Assembly (NCBI GenBank): GCA_047495785.1
Contig: JBLDXI010000025.1
Location: 1,054,001 to 1,118,000 of the forward strand
DNA from: Lepidodermella squamata
Taxonomy: Eukaryota > Gastrotricha
Direction of reading: 5' to 3'
Length of the DNA: 64,000 bases
Position numbers and translations under genes: made by a program. Below are positions 1-12,028 of the stretch, piece after piece. Numbering within the stretch: position 1 is the first letter of the stretch; every line of letters starts with the position of its first letter. Under the pieces are notes generated by a model. The model saw nothing but the letters and a program-made list of their open reading frames with translations. It was not told the origin of the DNA and did no database searches.

Positions 1-1697
1 CTGGCGGCCCTTTTTGACTGGTGGCCCCTGGGCTCCAGCCCTCCAAGCCCATACGTTAATCCGGCCCTGAGTGCTAAGACCGTTTTTTCGAGGAAAATAT
101 TTAAAAAAATAAGAGAAAATGTTTTGATAATTAAAAAATAATGTCACGTCAGAAATTCTTGGACAAATAAAAGCAAGTGTTACAAGATACTTAAATAAGC
201 AAACTGCTACTTAAGAGAAGGCTGGTTTGCCTTAGCCATCAAAATTATGATAATGGCCAGATGTAAAAGGTGTGCAATAAGAGCAAAAACACATGGCTGC
301 GTTCATTAATGCGCCGAGTTCGTCTGAGTTGCCGACGATATAGCCCCGATAAGAAAGCAGCCCATCTGACTAACGAGGGCCAGCATTACCAAAAAGGATG
401 TATCACATCAGCCGGGGAAGAATTTTTTCATTTAATGCCAGCATTTAATATGATGATATAAAGATGATGCATAGCTATACTTATACTACTGTAAAAAGAA
501 CCATGTAAAAGACACGCTGTGTTGTTCAAAACAACCACAAATAGTCGTGGCTATTTAAAAAAGGTACGTATACAGCTGCGCATTGGTGTAATAAAAATGA
601 ATGAAGCAGAGATGCACACACAGGTAAATGCATTTTACACGCACCTGCAAGTTTTATTACACTGACCGTAGTCGCGCGGTCGCTGCATTTTATTTACGCT
701 GCGTGCGGCTGCTGTGAGCCAAGCAAATGAATAAGTAATATCATTAAGGTTGAGACTGATTGCGCAAGGTCAATCCCGTGAGTGCGATTCAAAGGGGCTA
801 AGTCATTACTATGGTCATTACAAATTACTGCCCGCTCGTTATAACGCACAGTTGCTGCTTTATTACGGCGGGTGTTGCCGCAAAAACCGCAAGCTCAAAG
901 CCTGATGGCAGCAGGTCATCAATTTCCTTACAGCGTAGATTGGAAACACTCACAGAAAATGATTAGGTCAAGTCCCATCAAAAATTGGCGCTGATTTTTC
1001 GTTTGTCAGTAATCCTGAAAATCCTGAAAATTTAGAAAAATATTCGGAGTGTATTATTTTACGCGGCTTGAGTAAATTGAGAAAATTCACGTCATCCCAA
1101 AATTTCCAAATAGTGCGAAAATTTAAGATTAATTTTTGACATCTGAACTAATGAGGTGCTGGAATTCATGAATGGATTTATAGATATCGTAATTTTTCTA
1201 AATTTTCCTATAACTTCTAGGCACGTGTCTCTTGTCCCATGCAAGCAAATATAAATGCCTGAAAATGTGTGAATTGAGCGCGGAGTGTTATACATGAATA
1301 TTGAATAGAAAATAATATATAGAGCGGTCGCTGCAAAATTCAAACGCCGAATAAATACATAATGGGCTATATAGACGCTTTTTAGCAAAATAGAAGCAAG
1401 CTACGGTCGCATCGATCGCGACCGCGCGTCTCCTGCATGCAACTCGATACATACAACATGGTGCCATAATAAAATTCCTTGTAAAATACTAAAAATATAA
1501 TAGTATAATGTGAAAAAATCAATATATATGACCCATGCGCAGTCAGCTTAACTTTGCTCCGTTGCGATAATATTTGTTAATGCCAGATCGGCAGTACCTA
1601 TATATGAGCATTTTCGAAATCAGTGAAATAAAAAATAAAAAAAAATAAAAAAAAACGAAAAATGAACCGCATGCCTTTGTCTCGAGTTAAGTGACTC
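1..1697. other. Intergenic, AT-rich, no gene recognised
   Basis: The stretch before the first tRNA is mostly AT-rich, with a GC-rich first 75 bases that resemble the edge of an older repeat. Short ORFs occur, for example at 270-461, but none has a recognisable domain, splice pattern or signal peptide. An A-rich run lies near 1625-1660. Confidence 0.5.
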
Positions 1698-1769
1698 TGC
1701 CTTGGCCTGGAGTCGAACCAGGGTCACCTCGGCCACAACGAGGAATACTAACCACTATACTACCAAGGC
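1698..1769 (-). tRNA. tRNA-His (GUG)
   Basis: The minus strand folds as a complete 72-base cloverleaf. A 7-bp acceptor stem (GCCTTGG with CCAAGGC) closes perfectly, with an A discriminator. The anticodon stem CCTCG/CGAGG encloses the loop TTGTGGC, so the anticodon is GTG. The T arm contains GGTTCGACTCC. There is no intron and no encoded CCA, as expected for a eukaryotic gene. Confidence 0.95.
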
Positions 1770-1887
1770 TGATAGCGCGGTTGAAAGAGCATTCGCAAAC
1801 GAGGCTTATAAAGTGGAAACATGATGCAATATGATGCCACCATTTCGATGGCTATTTTACCTGTGATACCTGATGTAGAAATCACAA

Positions 1888-1969
1888 GACGCGGTGGCCG
1901 AGAGGTTAAGGCGCCCGGTTGCTAGCCGGTTGGGCTCTGCCCGCGAGGGTTCGAATCCCTTCCGTGTCG
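1888..1969 (+). tRNA. tRNA-Ser (GCU)
   Basis: This 82-base class II tRNA has the long variable arm expected of serine. Its acceptor stem GACGCGG/CCGTGTC has one G-T wobble and a G discriminator. The anticodon stem CCCGG/CCGGT encloses loop TTGCTAG, giving anticodon GCT for AGC/AGT codons. The variable arm (GGGCTCTGCCC) and T loop GGGTTCGAATCCC are intact, and no intron is present. It lies 118 bp from tRNA-His on the opposite strand. Confidence 0.95.
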
Positions 1970-3680
1970 AAAACTAACTTTTTGGAAATAATTTTGGAAT
2001 TTCGCATTGAAAATCATCATGAGTAAATTAGAACTAACTAAGATACGAGGAAATTCAATTATGAATCATCCATCGTAGTAATGAAACCGCTACTTTACCC
2101 CGGAAATGTAATAATTTTCATATTTTTATTTTTATATTATTTTATAATTATTATTATTATTATATTTCATGTTTGACGACATTCTTACGTAAATCAACCA
2201 AGCTGCCAATTAAAAATTTCGAAAAATAATCCCACAATTTTGTTAGCATAACGACTATTCGCTTAATTTTAATTTTAAAATGTTAAAATTTCGAATGTTT
2301 TTGGACCGAACTGAAATTTGCGGACAGAAAAAGGCGGACCAGGCGCTGATGAAGTGAAATAAAATGCGAAACGTTCTAATAATTCAATTTGATTGCAATG
2401 AATATTGATCTCGGTGCTGGAAATCGGAGCGAGCATGTGCAAATATTTGAGCGATGGGCGGCGCGATTGCAAGCATTTGCAGAAAGCAGAGAGACGCGCA
2501 ACCTTGTAAGGCGTTCCTTACACAATAGGAATAGTGTATGTACTATTCCTTACATGCGCGCAACAGCGAAACATTGCGGCCCTGAATTATTCCAAATAAC
2601 GAGCATGCTGACACTGATCGCTAGCTGATTATATACATCGCAGCTGCTTGATTGATTGAACGCAAATGAAAGACAAGCAAACATTATTTGCAAAACGTGA
2701 TAGCCCTAATAAGCCACCCTTAGAACAATAATTATTAAATTAATTATTAATACGTAATTCTATGCGACCATAGTAAAGGCCGCCCAAGTCATCCAAGTTT
2801 CCTCCTCGTTTTGTGCGCGCAATTGCGCAAAGCGGGTGAGCGCGCGCACAATGCGAGCACACAAAATCTCGAATTATACCTCAATTTATTTTTATATAAT
2901 TCAATTTCAGGGATAAGATCGAAAGAAAAGTGCAAACTTTGAGTCTTCAAAACTTTTGAATGGGTGATCCTGGCGAGCCGAATTGTCTACCACAGGTAGC
3001 TCTTAGGTATGGCTAACACCAGTTGAAATTTGGCTGTTATCGGGTAGTTCATTGTTATGGCTTTATGTTATGGCAAATTTATACTTTTCCTTCGATCACA
3101 TCCCTGTTTGTCAACGATCATGATAACACATCGGACAGATGTAAAAACTGAACATTCATATCTGAAATTCGTATAGATCATTATTTTTTATTTTTAATTA
3201 AATTAATATTATGTAAAATAAAAATTTAAAGAATTGTTAGGACTTACAAAATTGCGCGCGCACATAGAATTAGTATTTGAAACCCGCGCGCGGCAATTAC
3301 AAAGGCTAACTTTTGAATTTTCTCGGCGTTTATTGTATCGAAGTTGAATTATATTTGGAATCGATTGAATATGGGGGGTTCTCGATCGAAAAATGTATAA
3401 CGAATTTTTTCTACGAGTGCTCACAATTTGCCCGCCCAGAAATTAGAAAATTAGCCATTATCATTCATAGAGCGCTTAGCGGACCAATCAGAGTGCGAGC
3501 ATGGAGGAAATTTAGGCGGGCCTGAATATTATGTGCTAAACCATCAAGTCAATATTATTTTTCTCAAGGTGCTAGGCGAAGTAACATGCTGACTCTCCGA
3601 GAGAAAATCCTTGAGCTCCATTTGAAATGTTATCAACAATTTTCGCTTTACAATTCAACAGACAATGAGGAATAAGGGAA
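1970..3680. other. Intergenic, no gene recognised
   Basis: AT-rich spacer. It holds a short palindromic motif near 2520-2557 (a TAGGAATAG/CTATTCCTTACATGCGC type sequence) that recurs in part near the foldback at 3815-3840 and again, inverted, near 3970. This suggests scattered copies of a small repeat. No supported coding region was seen. Confidence 0.4.
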
Positions 3681-3814
3681 TACTCTATGGCTTTCCATGG
3701 AGAAATAAAATTTCCCCCCTCTCTGGAACCCCTCGATTCGTTTGGCTGCGCCAAACTCACTCGGGGTTCCAGATCGGGGGGAAATTTTATTTCTCCATGG
3801 AAAGCCATAGAGTA
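3681..3814. repeat. Perfect foldback (hairpin) repeat, 134 bp
   Basis: The sequence from 3681 (TACTCTATGGCTTTCCATGG...) returns as its own reverse complement ending at 3814. The pairing continues inward through TCTGGAACCCC/GGGGTTCCAGA to a small central loop around TTTGGC-TGC-GCCAAA. Almost the whole 134 bases is therefore one hairpin. It has no coding capacity of its own. It could be a foldback or MITE-like element, or a recent inverted duplication. Confidence 0.85.
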
Positions 3815-4201
3815 ATGCTATTCCTACATGCGCACTATCTGGAGCCACTTTTTGCGATGTTAAAGGGTCATACCCCTGTGAAAATAGCGTAAAAAATTGA
3901 AATAAAAAGTCCGCCTTAAAAAATTTAATTCAGCCATAGAGAAATCAAATTTCCCAATAGCAAAATTTTACCATGCGCATGTAGGAATTGCCCAAGGGCG
4001 ATCATCGGATAGTGATTTAGCAGCTGAGAAAGACTGATTGATTTTAAAATTGGAAAAGAAAGGCGCGAATCCATATTAATCGATTCTCTGATTTAAAAAC
4101 ACAGTATAAATCAAACAAAAAATAGCTCATTTATTTGCCAAAAGTGGTGGAAAATACGAAATTTGTAGAGATTTCCCTTAATCATTGCACCAGAGCGCAT
4201 C
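3815..4201. other. Short intergenic spacer
   Basis: Spacer between the hairpin and the 3' end of the ankyrin gene. It contains an inverted pair of a 16-17 base motif (ATTCCTACATGCGCA near 3822-3838 and its complement near 3971-3987), so the hairpin may be the core of a slightly longer inverted structure. No gene seen. Confidence 0.4.
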
Positions 4202-6185
4202 TCAATTCCTTCTAGGATCTTGGCAAAACGATAGGGAACATCCTTCAGTTGATGCTCGATTAGCCACGAGCAGTCTCGCTACCTCCAACTGCCGTAGCCG
4301 TTCAGCAATAACCAACGCCGTCCTTCCCGCCGAATCCTTCTCATTCAACGCTGCTCCTCTCTGAATCAGCAACTTGGCATATTTCTGATTTTATTTTACT
4401 ACCACCGCCTGTTACGGCGCTCTCGGCGCGATTACATAGCCTCATAGACTTAGAAATTTATGATGCAATCAACAATGTAAAAAGGCGATATAAAATGAAC
4501 GGTAGAAAAGATAATATGCCGTTTCTCTAAAAAGAGTGCTGGTTATAAAACGACTTGTAGCCAGTCCCGTGGGTCGTGTGAGAGGCTCAGCTGGCTAGGT
4601 TTTGAAACTTCACGTAAATGCCAAGCTGGGCACTTATCGGCAAGTACTTTGCGAGCGTCTTCTGACGTTGGGCGGATACCGCAGACGTAGTTGATGTAGT
4701 CCGCCGTATCTAGACCTGCTGCTAAGCAGCGTTCGCCATAGCGTTTGAAGGCACCAAGGAAGACATCCTCAATGGAGTCGACTCCGGCGTAAGCGATGAC
4801 GTCTATTACTTCCGTTTGGAAGGGCAGATCAAACAAGGCTCGAAGGCAGTGGGCTTGGATTTCCAACAGTTTTCCAACCGAGGAGGGCGCAAGGCAACGA
4901 AGGGCAGGGGCTCCATAGGCAACCAAGGACTCCAGGACTGTTTTATAAAAGAGCACACAAAGGTTTTTAGGCAAAACATGCCGCTTGGCCAAGGCGTAGA
5001 GGGCGCCAAGGCGAGGCTTCAGTTTTGAGGCAATTATTTCAAGATGGTAATTCCAACTTAGCTGGGGTGTGAGATAAATCCCGAGGTAGCGTGCGCGGTT
5101 GACCTGAGGCAGGGGCTGGCCATATAGCTCAAAGCGTACTTCAGGAGGCGAGTTGCCATATCTACCGAAGACGATCACTTCACACTTCCCCGGGCTTAAG
5201 CGAAGCCGCCATTTGTTGCACCACACTTCGATTGAGCGTAGGCGCTTTCTTAGCCTCGCGACGCTGGCTGCAATCGAGTAGCCGAAGGTCCAACTTCGCA
5301 ACATCATAATGCCCATCCTCAGCCGCAATCATCAGAGCAGTGCTACCCTCATTGTTCTTCGCATTTATGTTAACCCCACGATCAAGGAGTACCTTAACAC
5401 TGTGATAGTCAGCTGAGCCATACGCGACTGAGGTGAGAAGGGTCGTGTATCCTAGCTTGTCTGTATCATTAACACGAGCCCCTCGGTCTAACAACATCTT
5501 AACAGCATTCGAATTACCACTTCTACAAGCGAAGAGGATAGCTGTGTGACCATAATTAGTCTTATGATAAATTGCAGCTCCATTGTTAAGCAGTAACTCA
5601 ATCATCTCAGCATAACCTCGATTCGCAGCCAGTAAAAGTGGAGTTGCTCCGTTGTTATCAACAGCATCAACCTCAGCGTCATTATCAATGAGCAACTTAG
5701 CCATGTTAACATGATTAGTCATAGCTGTGAAGTGAAGTGGGGTAGATCCGGTTGAGAGATCTGTCAAATCTAGCTTCGCGCCTCTCTCAATCAACACTTG
5801 AGCGATTTGAACTCGAGATTGGCTGTCTTTTGCGCAGGTTAGGAGTCGCAGCAGTGGCGTTAGTCCGGTTACGTTGAAGAAGTCGCAGGTTTTGTTGACC
5901 AGTCGAGTGTCTCGCCAGTTGGCGTTGAATTGTTTCTTTGTTGCAGCATCAATGACTTTGATAGCAAGTTGTACCTTGACAAAGTTACCCGCCTCACAAC
6001 CATCCATTAGCAAACGATAGAATTTCAGAGTCTAAAATAGCTGAATCGAAACGCAATCTCTAAGGAGAAATAAGTGAGTCTACCTCTGGTGACATTATGT
6101 TAGTTCGATTCTTCGACTGTCCATTCACCAACAGGAACATCGATGTAGTAAGGATTAAGAGAAAGGTTTTAGTCAGAAAATGCAT
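4202..6185 (-). pseudogene. Secreted ankyrin-repeat protein gene, interrupted by a LINE
   Basis: Exon 1 (6084-6185) encodes an apparent signal peptide beginning MHFLTKTFLLILTTSMFLLV. A 52-bp GT-AG intron (6032-6083) joins it in phase to exon 2. Exon 2 contains at least five ankyrin repeats with typical GSTPLHFTA, GATPLLLAA and GSTALMIAA cores and AKLLID/VLLDRG helices. The frame runs normally to DGHYDVAKL near 5291 and then enters LINE sequence. The missing repeat resumes past the insertion at about 4381 (YAKLLIQRGAALNEKDSAGR), continues in frame and stops with TGA at 4202-4204. The two exonic halves therefore belong together and the gene is disrupted unless the insert is spliced out. Ankyrin repeats are protein-binding scaffolds, and the partner is unknown. 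A signal peptide on an ankyrin protein is unusual in itself. Confidence 0.8.
4381..5290 (-). mobile_element. 5'-truncated non-LTR retrotransposon (LINE) insertion
   Basis: An open frame of up to 261 codons (stop at 4543) matches the C-terminal part of a LINE reverse transcriptase. It starts just past where the YADD catalytic box should be and runs through LSPGKCEVIVFGR, RYLGIYLTP and the helical thumb region (LGALYAL, VLESLVAYGAPA). About 160 bp of 3' tail follows, ending in an A-rich stretch at 4381-4400 on the minus strand. The insert lies in the same orientation inside the ankyrin exon. Imperfect direct repeats flank it (CAACTTGGCA near 4370 and CAACTTCGCA at 5291), as expected for an aged target-site duplication. 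The clade resembles Jockey/CR1-type elements, but that is inferred from general motif layout only. Confidence 0.8.
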
Positions 6186-6954
6186 TTCCGCGGATTTAAT
6201 TTATGGGAGGTAAATGGGCGGCTCGCAACGCATAGCTGGAAGTTTTTGTCTTTGTTTACTTATTTAATACCTGCGTTTTAGATGTAACAGCTTCATACAT
6301 TCATCACAAGCCGCTGTAAGTTTGTGCAAACACGCGTGAAGTGGTTGCAGAAGCACGCCACTTTTCCGTCCTGGAGTTCGGTGCTTAAGCTGCACCTGAG
6401 CTTTTAGTCTTTCCCAAAATCTTTGAGCTCTGACCTCAACATTTCTTTTGCTGATTATCTAAAGCCGAGCAAAGGCCATGAAGTAGTGAAGCATTTTGTT
6501 ATCTAATCACTGAAGTGCCTGGAGCGGGGTCAAGGTTATGGTAACTTTTATCAACACAAAAGCGCAAGTGTCTTTACTCTAGAGTCTAGAGTCCCAACTT
6601 CCATCTCGAGTTGAAACAATAAATAACAGAACCACACTTTTTGAAACCATCGATGCAACAGCGATGCAATAAGTTGCGCAACAACATTATTTCTGTGCGA
6701 GCTTCTAGTCTGTAAAACAAAATTCGCGTTTAGTTTTCAATTTCGCTCTTCAACTGTCAGCTTTAGCTTTCATCTTTTGCTTGCTCAATGCAGCCATATT
6801 TGGCTTGACGAACTCTAAATTTGGGGTTTAAGTTCTTTCCAAGCGACAATTTCATCTTATTGTGTTGCTTTTGAAATTATTAACTCATCCTTCAATCTGA
6901 GGCTATAGTTGCTTAATAAAAAACGATTCTTGAGCTCGCAGTGGTACATAGATA
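6186..6954. other. Intergenic region between divergent ankyrin and P450 genes
   Basis: About 770 bp containing the presumed promoters of the ankyrin gene (minus) and the P450 (plus). No clear TATA box at the expected distance and no ORF of interest was found. Confidence 0.4.
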
Positions 6955-8630
6955 ATGGTCCGGCTTGACACACACTATACTGCGTTACCTAGGCGGAAAG
7001 CTCAAAACATCATTCTTATCGGAAGTAAGCATATTTCATCAGATAAACTTTTCGCAACCTTTTTCTCGGGCGTTCATAGCTTCCGTGACTTTGGCGGTGT
7101 GGTATTTATGCCGCAAAATCAAGCTTTGGTACAGTTATAGGAAAGTTGGGTCATTACTGCAGTCAATACCGGGCGATGGAACGTTCGACCACTTCCCGTT
7201 CGGTGCCTTAGCTCAGCCGAACTACGAAGGCTTGGCTAAGCGGCAGAAATATGGACCCATCTACCGCATTTACCATTACAGCACCCCGATTATGTGAGTA
7301 TTCAGCAATTATTTTAGAGCTATTATGGAGAAAGTGTGATGACAGAGTTCTAGCTCAGAGTAAACTGGCTGTTGAATGGTACCGAGACAATACGAAAAGC
7401 GTATCCCGCGACCATGGTTTGGCAGTTATGGGCCCAATGCTCAGCCATTTAATGGGCCAAGCAGTCGGGTTCGAAGCTGGAAAAACCTGGCAACGATGTC
7501 GGACCATGTTCAAGCCAGACTTCATGCCGAAAGCAGTCGAAGAAAACTTCATCATTATGCAAGAAGAGGTCGATAAATGGTGTCAAACTTACCTGACAGA
7601 CGGCGCTGTTCTCGACTTTTTCTGGAGTGAACTTTTCAAACTACCGTTCAACGTACTGAAACGGCTCATGTACGGTAAATTGATAGCGGAGAGCGAGACG
7701 GAAGACGTTTACCGCATGGCAATGGAAATGAGTGCACTTAGCGCTGATTCAGCGATCAAACCCATTTGCAACCAACGATTTTATCTGTCGCTGCCGACTG
7801 ACAGAAAGAGACGCTGTTTCAAGCTGAAAAATGACTGGCATGCCTTTAACAAGGAAAAGTATGAAATGCTACGCAGCGGCAAGGTTTCTATCCAGGATGG
7901 CGGATGTTTCGCCCAGGTATTTCATCGACTCTTCCCCGAGGGTTTGCCGCCATTTGAAGAGATCAATCATGACGATCTAGAGATGATTATTCAATCGATG
8001 AATGAGAACCTTCTGTTCAACAATGACGTGACAAATGCAGTTTTGATGACTAACTTGATCACTCTAGCCCATGAGAGGCATGTCCTGGACGAATTGTATG
8101 CCGAATTGAAACAGGCTGCGAGTAATGTTGATTCATCCGGGGTTGTGGATTGTAATTCTTTGCTATCCTTGCCTTATCTTGATGCTGTTATCCGCGAATG
8201 TGGCCGCCACAAGCCGTTTCTAACGATTACAGTCGCTGAGCAGACGCTGGATGATATAACTCTTGGTGGGTATCGTTTATCTGCCGGGACCTTCATCTGC
8301 CTGGATGCTGAAGCGATTAATTTTGATCCTGAAGTATGGCCAGAGCCTGAAAAGTTTGACCCGATGCGTCACATGGGCGAACGCAAGTCTGAACTCGATT
8401 TTCACCGCTTCGGTCTAAATCCTAGGAGGCAATGCCTTGGCTTCCGATATGCTCTGGCTGTGATTAAACTAGTGATTTGGCACATTGTAACGAAATATGA
8501 TATCGAAATTCACGGCAATGATAAGGAAGCTATATATCGCCGATGGAGAACGGAAAAGAAGAAATGGGGCCTGCCCTTCATTACGCCGTACATGTCATTT
8601 CCGAAAATCAAAATCCAAGCTAGAGCCTGA
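6955..8630 (+). CDS. Cytochrome P450 monooxygenase
   Basis: Three exons (6955-7024, 7080-7293, 7346-8630) with 55- and 52-bp GT-AG introns give 522 residues in a consistent frame. The chosen ATG at 6955 puts a membrane anchor (NIILIGTSVTLAVWYLC) at residues 18-34, as in microsomal P450s. Starting further in would lose it. Visible family marks are the WxxxR of helix C (WQRCR), the ExxR of helix K (ECGR), the PERF-like PEKFDPMR, and the heme loop FHRFGLNPRRQCLG with its cysteine ligand. P450s insert one oxygen atom into lipophilic substrates using NADPH-P450 reductase. The helix I segment reads LFNNDVTNAVL rather than the usual A/G-G-x-D/E-T-T, so oxygen activation may be altered. Family and substrate are not assignable. 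An AATAAA follows the stop at about 8675. It converges on M13 gene A. Confidence 0.9.
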
Positions 8631-8753
8631 TTCTAAAATTGCCATTTCTTAATTAAGTTCCGTTTCTTAAAAGGAAATAAATCAGTAAAAATCTTGATAT
8701 TGCAAAAATGTCCTAATTTTTAGCAGTGAAATGTCAGAGTTCACGGTAGTTTT

Positions 8754-11235
8754 TCACTGGGTTGCCCAGAGATCGCAGCGTTTCCATCCATCTGGGTTCA
8801 TCTTTGAACCAACTGGGCAGCTATAAGTCGCAGCGAATGGCTCGAAATTCTTCATTCCTTCGTTAACTCTGTAAATAAGTAGGTTAAGAACAGATAGATG
8901 ATTCAGTTGAGACAACTCACCGCCATGGAGGGTAGGCATGCTCATCTTTAAGCAGAATACTCTTCCCAAACGGTGTGGTTGCTTGGCAGTAAGATTGCGC
9001 ATTGCTTACGAAATAGATCTGGTCATTATTCAGCGGAACGCCGGGAACTTCGAACTTTTTGAGGCCATCGTCTCCAAAAGCTTTCTTGAAGGCTGCATAG
9101 GCGAACTTGAGACCAGCGTTGTCAGCAGCATTTTCAGCAAGGGTGGCCTCGCCATAGCCAGTTGCATCCGGACGCAAGGCTTGGAACTGGTCGATGAGAC
9201 ACTTCAGCTGCTCCTTGAACTTATCAAGCGCCGCCCCTTCCAAAATTGGCTTAGCCTCACCATAGGCATTGAAATTGATTCCACTGCTATCGAAGCCATG
9301 AATGATTTCTGTTTTAAAATAAATAAATAAATAAGTCATTGAGTATTTGAAAGAATGAATCGTACCATGCCCAATAGTTTGGCTGGGGAATCCCCAATTC
9401 CAAGCACTGGGAAGGTCGAAGCGGAAAGAAGGAGCAACGAAGTAACCAGCGATCAAGCCAAACGTATTGAGGGTTGGTTTGTAGAACGCATTTTGCTCCA
9501 TAACCTTGGCGCCTTGCCAGCTGGACGAAAAAATATATTCTCTCCAAAGATCTTTAACATCTTAAAACACATACAAATGCTCCAGTCGATCAACGGGTCC
9601 ATTAAGCTGTCTCAACGTGCGAGCGTTGTTGAATTCACCAAGAGCTTTCTTATTGTGCACAAAATCTGGTCCCGGGATGGTCAGAGCATCGTACTTCTTA
9701 TCGTAAGCTTCGCTCATGAGATCTGGCGGGAAGCCCATTGAAAATTTGATCTGTTCGACCTTGAGCTTGACGGCAGCCTTCGCCTTAGCGTCTAACCACG
9801 TCACCTTGTCAAAAGCGTCGTGAATTTCGGCCAAAACAAGGCTTGTCATGTTCGACAGGTAGTCGACGTTTTCCTTGGAAAAGAATCGTTTCAAGAAGCG
9901 ACGGGCGATAAAGTGATCGCCGAACTGCTGCTGGATCAAGGCATCGCACGATGGCTGATTTTCTTTAACTTTCCCGCAGAACGCATCATCGGCAATACGT
10001 TCAGACTCATCGATGGACTGCGCGATGACTTGAAGCTGGTACAGAGGTTGAGTTATGTCGCAGGCAATTTGACTGGAAAATGCGTCGATCGCAGTAAAAA
10101 CGGCGTAATTCTGAAATACGCGTTTGCTTCGGTCGGCGCCGAGTTTAGTCTTCGTCTGGGCGATGAGCAGAGATAGCTTCTCGAAGTAGGTCTTGCTGCG
10201 GAACGAAATTCGTAGATCTTTTGAGCCGAGTGATGGAACGTCCGCAATGCCCCCCAACACACGGAAAAATTCTTCCCAGTCGATGTTCGGGCTAACTTTC
10301 TGCAATTCTTCCAAGCGCTCATCAAATCTGTCTTCCTTATTTTCGACAAAGTTGGCATCCTCCACGTCGTTATTAGTCTTATCGCCTAATTCTGCCATAT
10401 TTGGGGAAATCTGCAAATGAACTCTTAGAAGGGTTCAGTTTTGGTTAGTTCGACTTACCAAAGCTAGCTCGACCTCAAACTCAGCTAAATCCTTGATGTA
10501 GGTGTCAGAAACTGTGTAACGGTTCTTCCTGGGTATGATCATCTTGAACAGCTTGGTAATCTCGGTGACGTACATTTCTTTGGCATCGCTCAGGGTTGCG
10601 TTATCTTCGTCGCTATCAATCAAATTTTGCATTGCTGTACGATCACCAAATGCCGGCGTTGTTCTCGGACCGAGGAACAGCTGAAACTCGGAGGCATTCG
10701 ACGGATTTACATCGATGTCAACCGAGAAGAAAGCAGTTTTTCCCTCGATCAGCGTAGCCGGGAGGACTTGCTCCAACCGCGTTTTGACTTCTTCGTCGCT
10801 GATGAACAACCCACCAACATCTCGAGCAAGATTGCGAAGAAAAGCGACAGAGGATTCGACGTCATCGAAGCGATCTGAACCAGACACGCAAGACTGCATG
10901 AAATCCTTGAACTTCTTCTCAGCCGGGGAAAAGCTAGATACATTAGCGCTGTTGAAGTCTAACATTGCCCTCTGAGTCATGTCTCCAAAAATGTCGTCCA
11001 TCGCACCTTGCCAGGCACGGTTGTTTTTAATGATCGCATTAGCAGCATATCCACCACAGGCGAATTGGTAGAAGTCTTCACATGGGTCCGCAGTCAGGTC
11101 TAGATTGCTAAGGATGAATTCAGCTGCCTTGACGCAACCTGGAGTTGTGCAAGATCCAACGCCAACTGATGGATCAATCGGCTTGGCTGAAATATAGCTC
11201 AGCAGAGCAGTAACTGCTAAAGTTGAGAAAATCAT
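8754..11235 (-). CDS. Secreted M13 metallopeptidase, gene A
   Basis: Five exons (10459-11235, 9575-10410, 9366-9520, 8921-9308, 8754-8868) join in frame to 756 residues, the usual length for neprilysin/ECE-type M13 enzymes. These are zinc endopeptidases that trim small peptides outside the cell. The ATG at 11235 opens a signal peptide (MIFSTLAVTALLSYISA), so the product looks secreted rather than type II membrane bound. It is followed by the [14 protein letters not shown] cysteine region. The peptidase domain shows NAFY (substrate binding), HEIIHGFD (zinc site, with an intron splitting the Glu codon), ENAADNAGLK (third zinc ligand) and a C-terminal CDLW followed by ATQ. A palindromic TTTTAAAA sits 38-45 bp upstream of the ATG. 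Gene A is the closest relative of B and is cut off from the rest of the array by the mobile DNA at 12-23.5 kb. Confidence 0.95.
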
Positions 11236-12028
11236 TGTGTTCAGCAATGAAATATTCGCATTCAAAGACGGCTTTTAAAAGCCGGCTTGATAACTAGGAG
11301 AGCAAATGCCGGTGAGGTGTGAAGTAAAATCAGAATACTTTTTCATCCAGCTTTGCTTGAATTACACCCAACGATTAAATAACGTCAAGTCGGGTTCATT
11401 TGCTGCCTGGAATAATTTAGTTGTGGGTGTCGTTTTTGTTTAAAGGTGTTGATTGGAGCTCACACTTCATTCTCCTTCTGAAACCAGCTCCTGATGTGCC
11501 GCCCCAAAACCCGCAATTAAATGCCCCTGAACAATTGATTAATGTAACCTGAAATTTATAAAATATATCAAACTTTACGCGCATTTATCACACTTCTATG
11601 ACTAGCTCCAGAAAACACAGCAATTACAAAAGCTCACGGTGAAAAGATCTGTGACTTTTTTCCAAAGAAATAGAACCAGCTATTTTCCCACAGATTATGT
11701 ATCGAGTGAGCGCTGAGATAATATCACAACACAGCTGGTAAAACGGCGCTCCTGCATTTGAAATTTTCTAATCAGTTGCTTTCCAGATGAATTCATGATG
11801 CAATGGAACTAGATATCGCAATGGCTCGTCAGAAGTTTTATTGATCGATCATTATAACTCTTTCATTTATAATACTGCTATCAACCCTTGTGATATACTT
11901 GTGATTATATCCCTTAAAATCGCTTGAGTGGTCAACTTAAAATTACGCAGCTTCTATACAGAATACAATCAAAATCAATTCAGAGAATAGGTCCATCGTA
12001 ATAATCCGGTTATGATTTCCGTTGTTAA
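11236..12028. promoter_or_regulatory. Upstream flank of gene A, duplicated upstream of gene B
   Basis: Holds the AT-rich core promoter GGCTTTTAAAAGCC (11270-11283). Further blocks recur upstream of gene B, including GGTGTTGATTGGAGCTC near 11443 (also near 26420) and GATCGATCAT near 11844 (also near 26820). Homology fades at about 11.88 kb, marking the edge of the A/B duplication. No gene was found. Confidence 0.6.

Noticed and set aside
6965-7297. Alternative P450 N terminus read straight through at a TTG
   Set aside because: No ATG exists in that frame. A 55-bp GT-AG intron joins the ATG exon at 6955 to it in phase and supplies a membrane anchor.
9820-10176. 118-codon plus-strand ORF
   Set aside because: Antisense to exon 2 of M13 gene A, whose frame, splicing and motifs are fully consistent.
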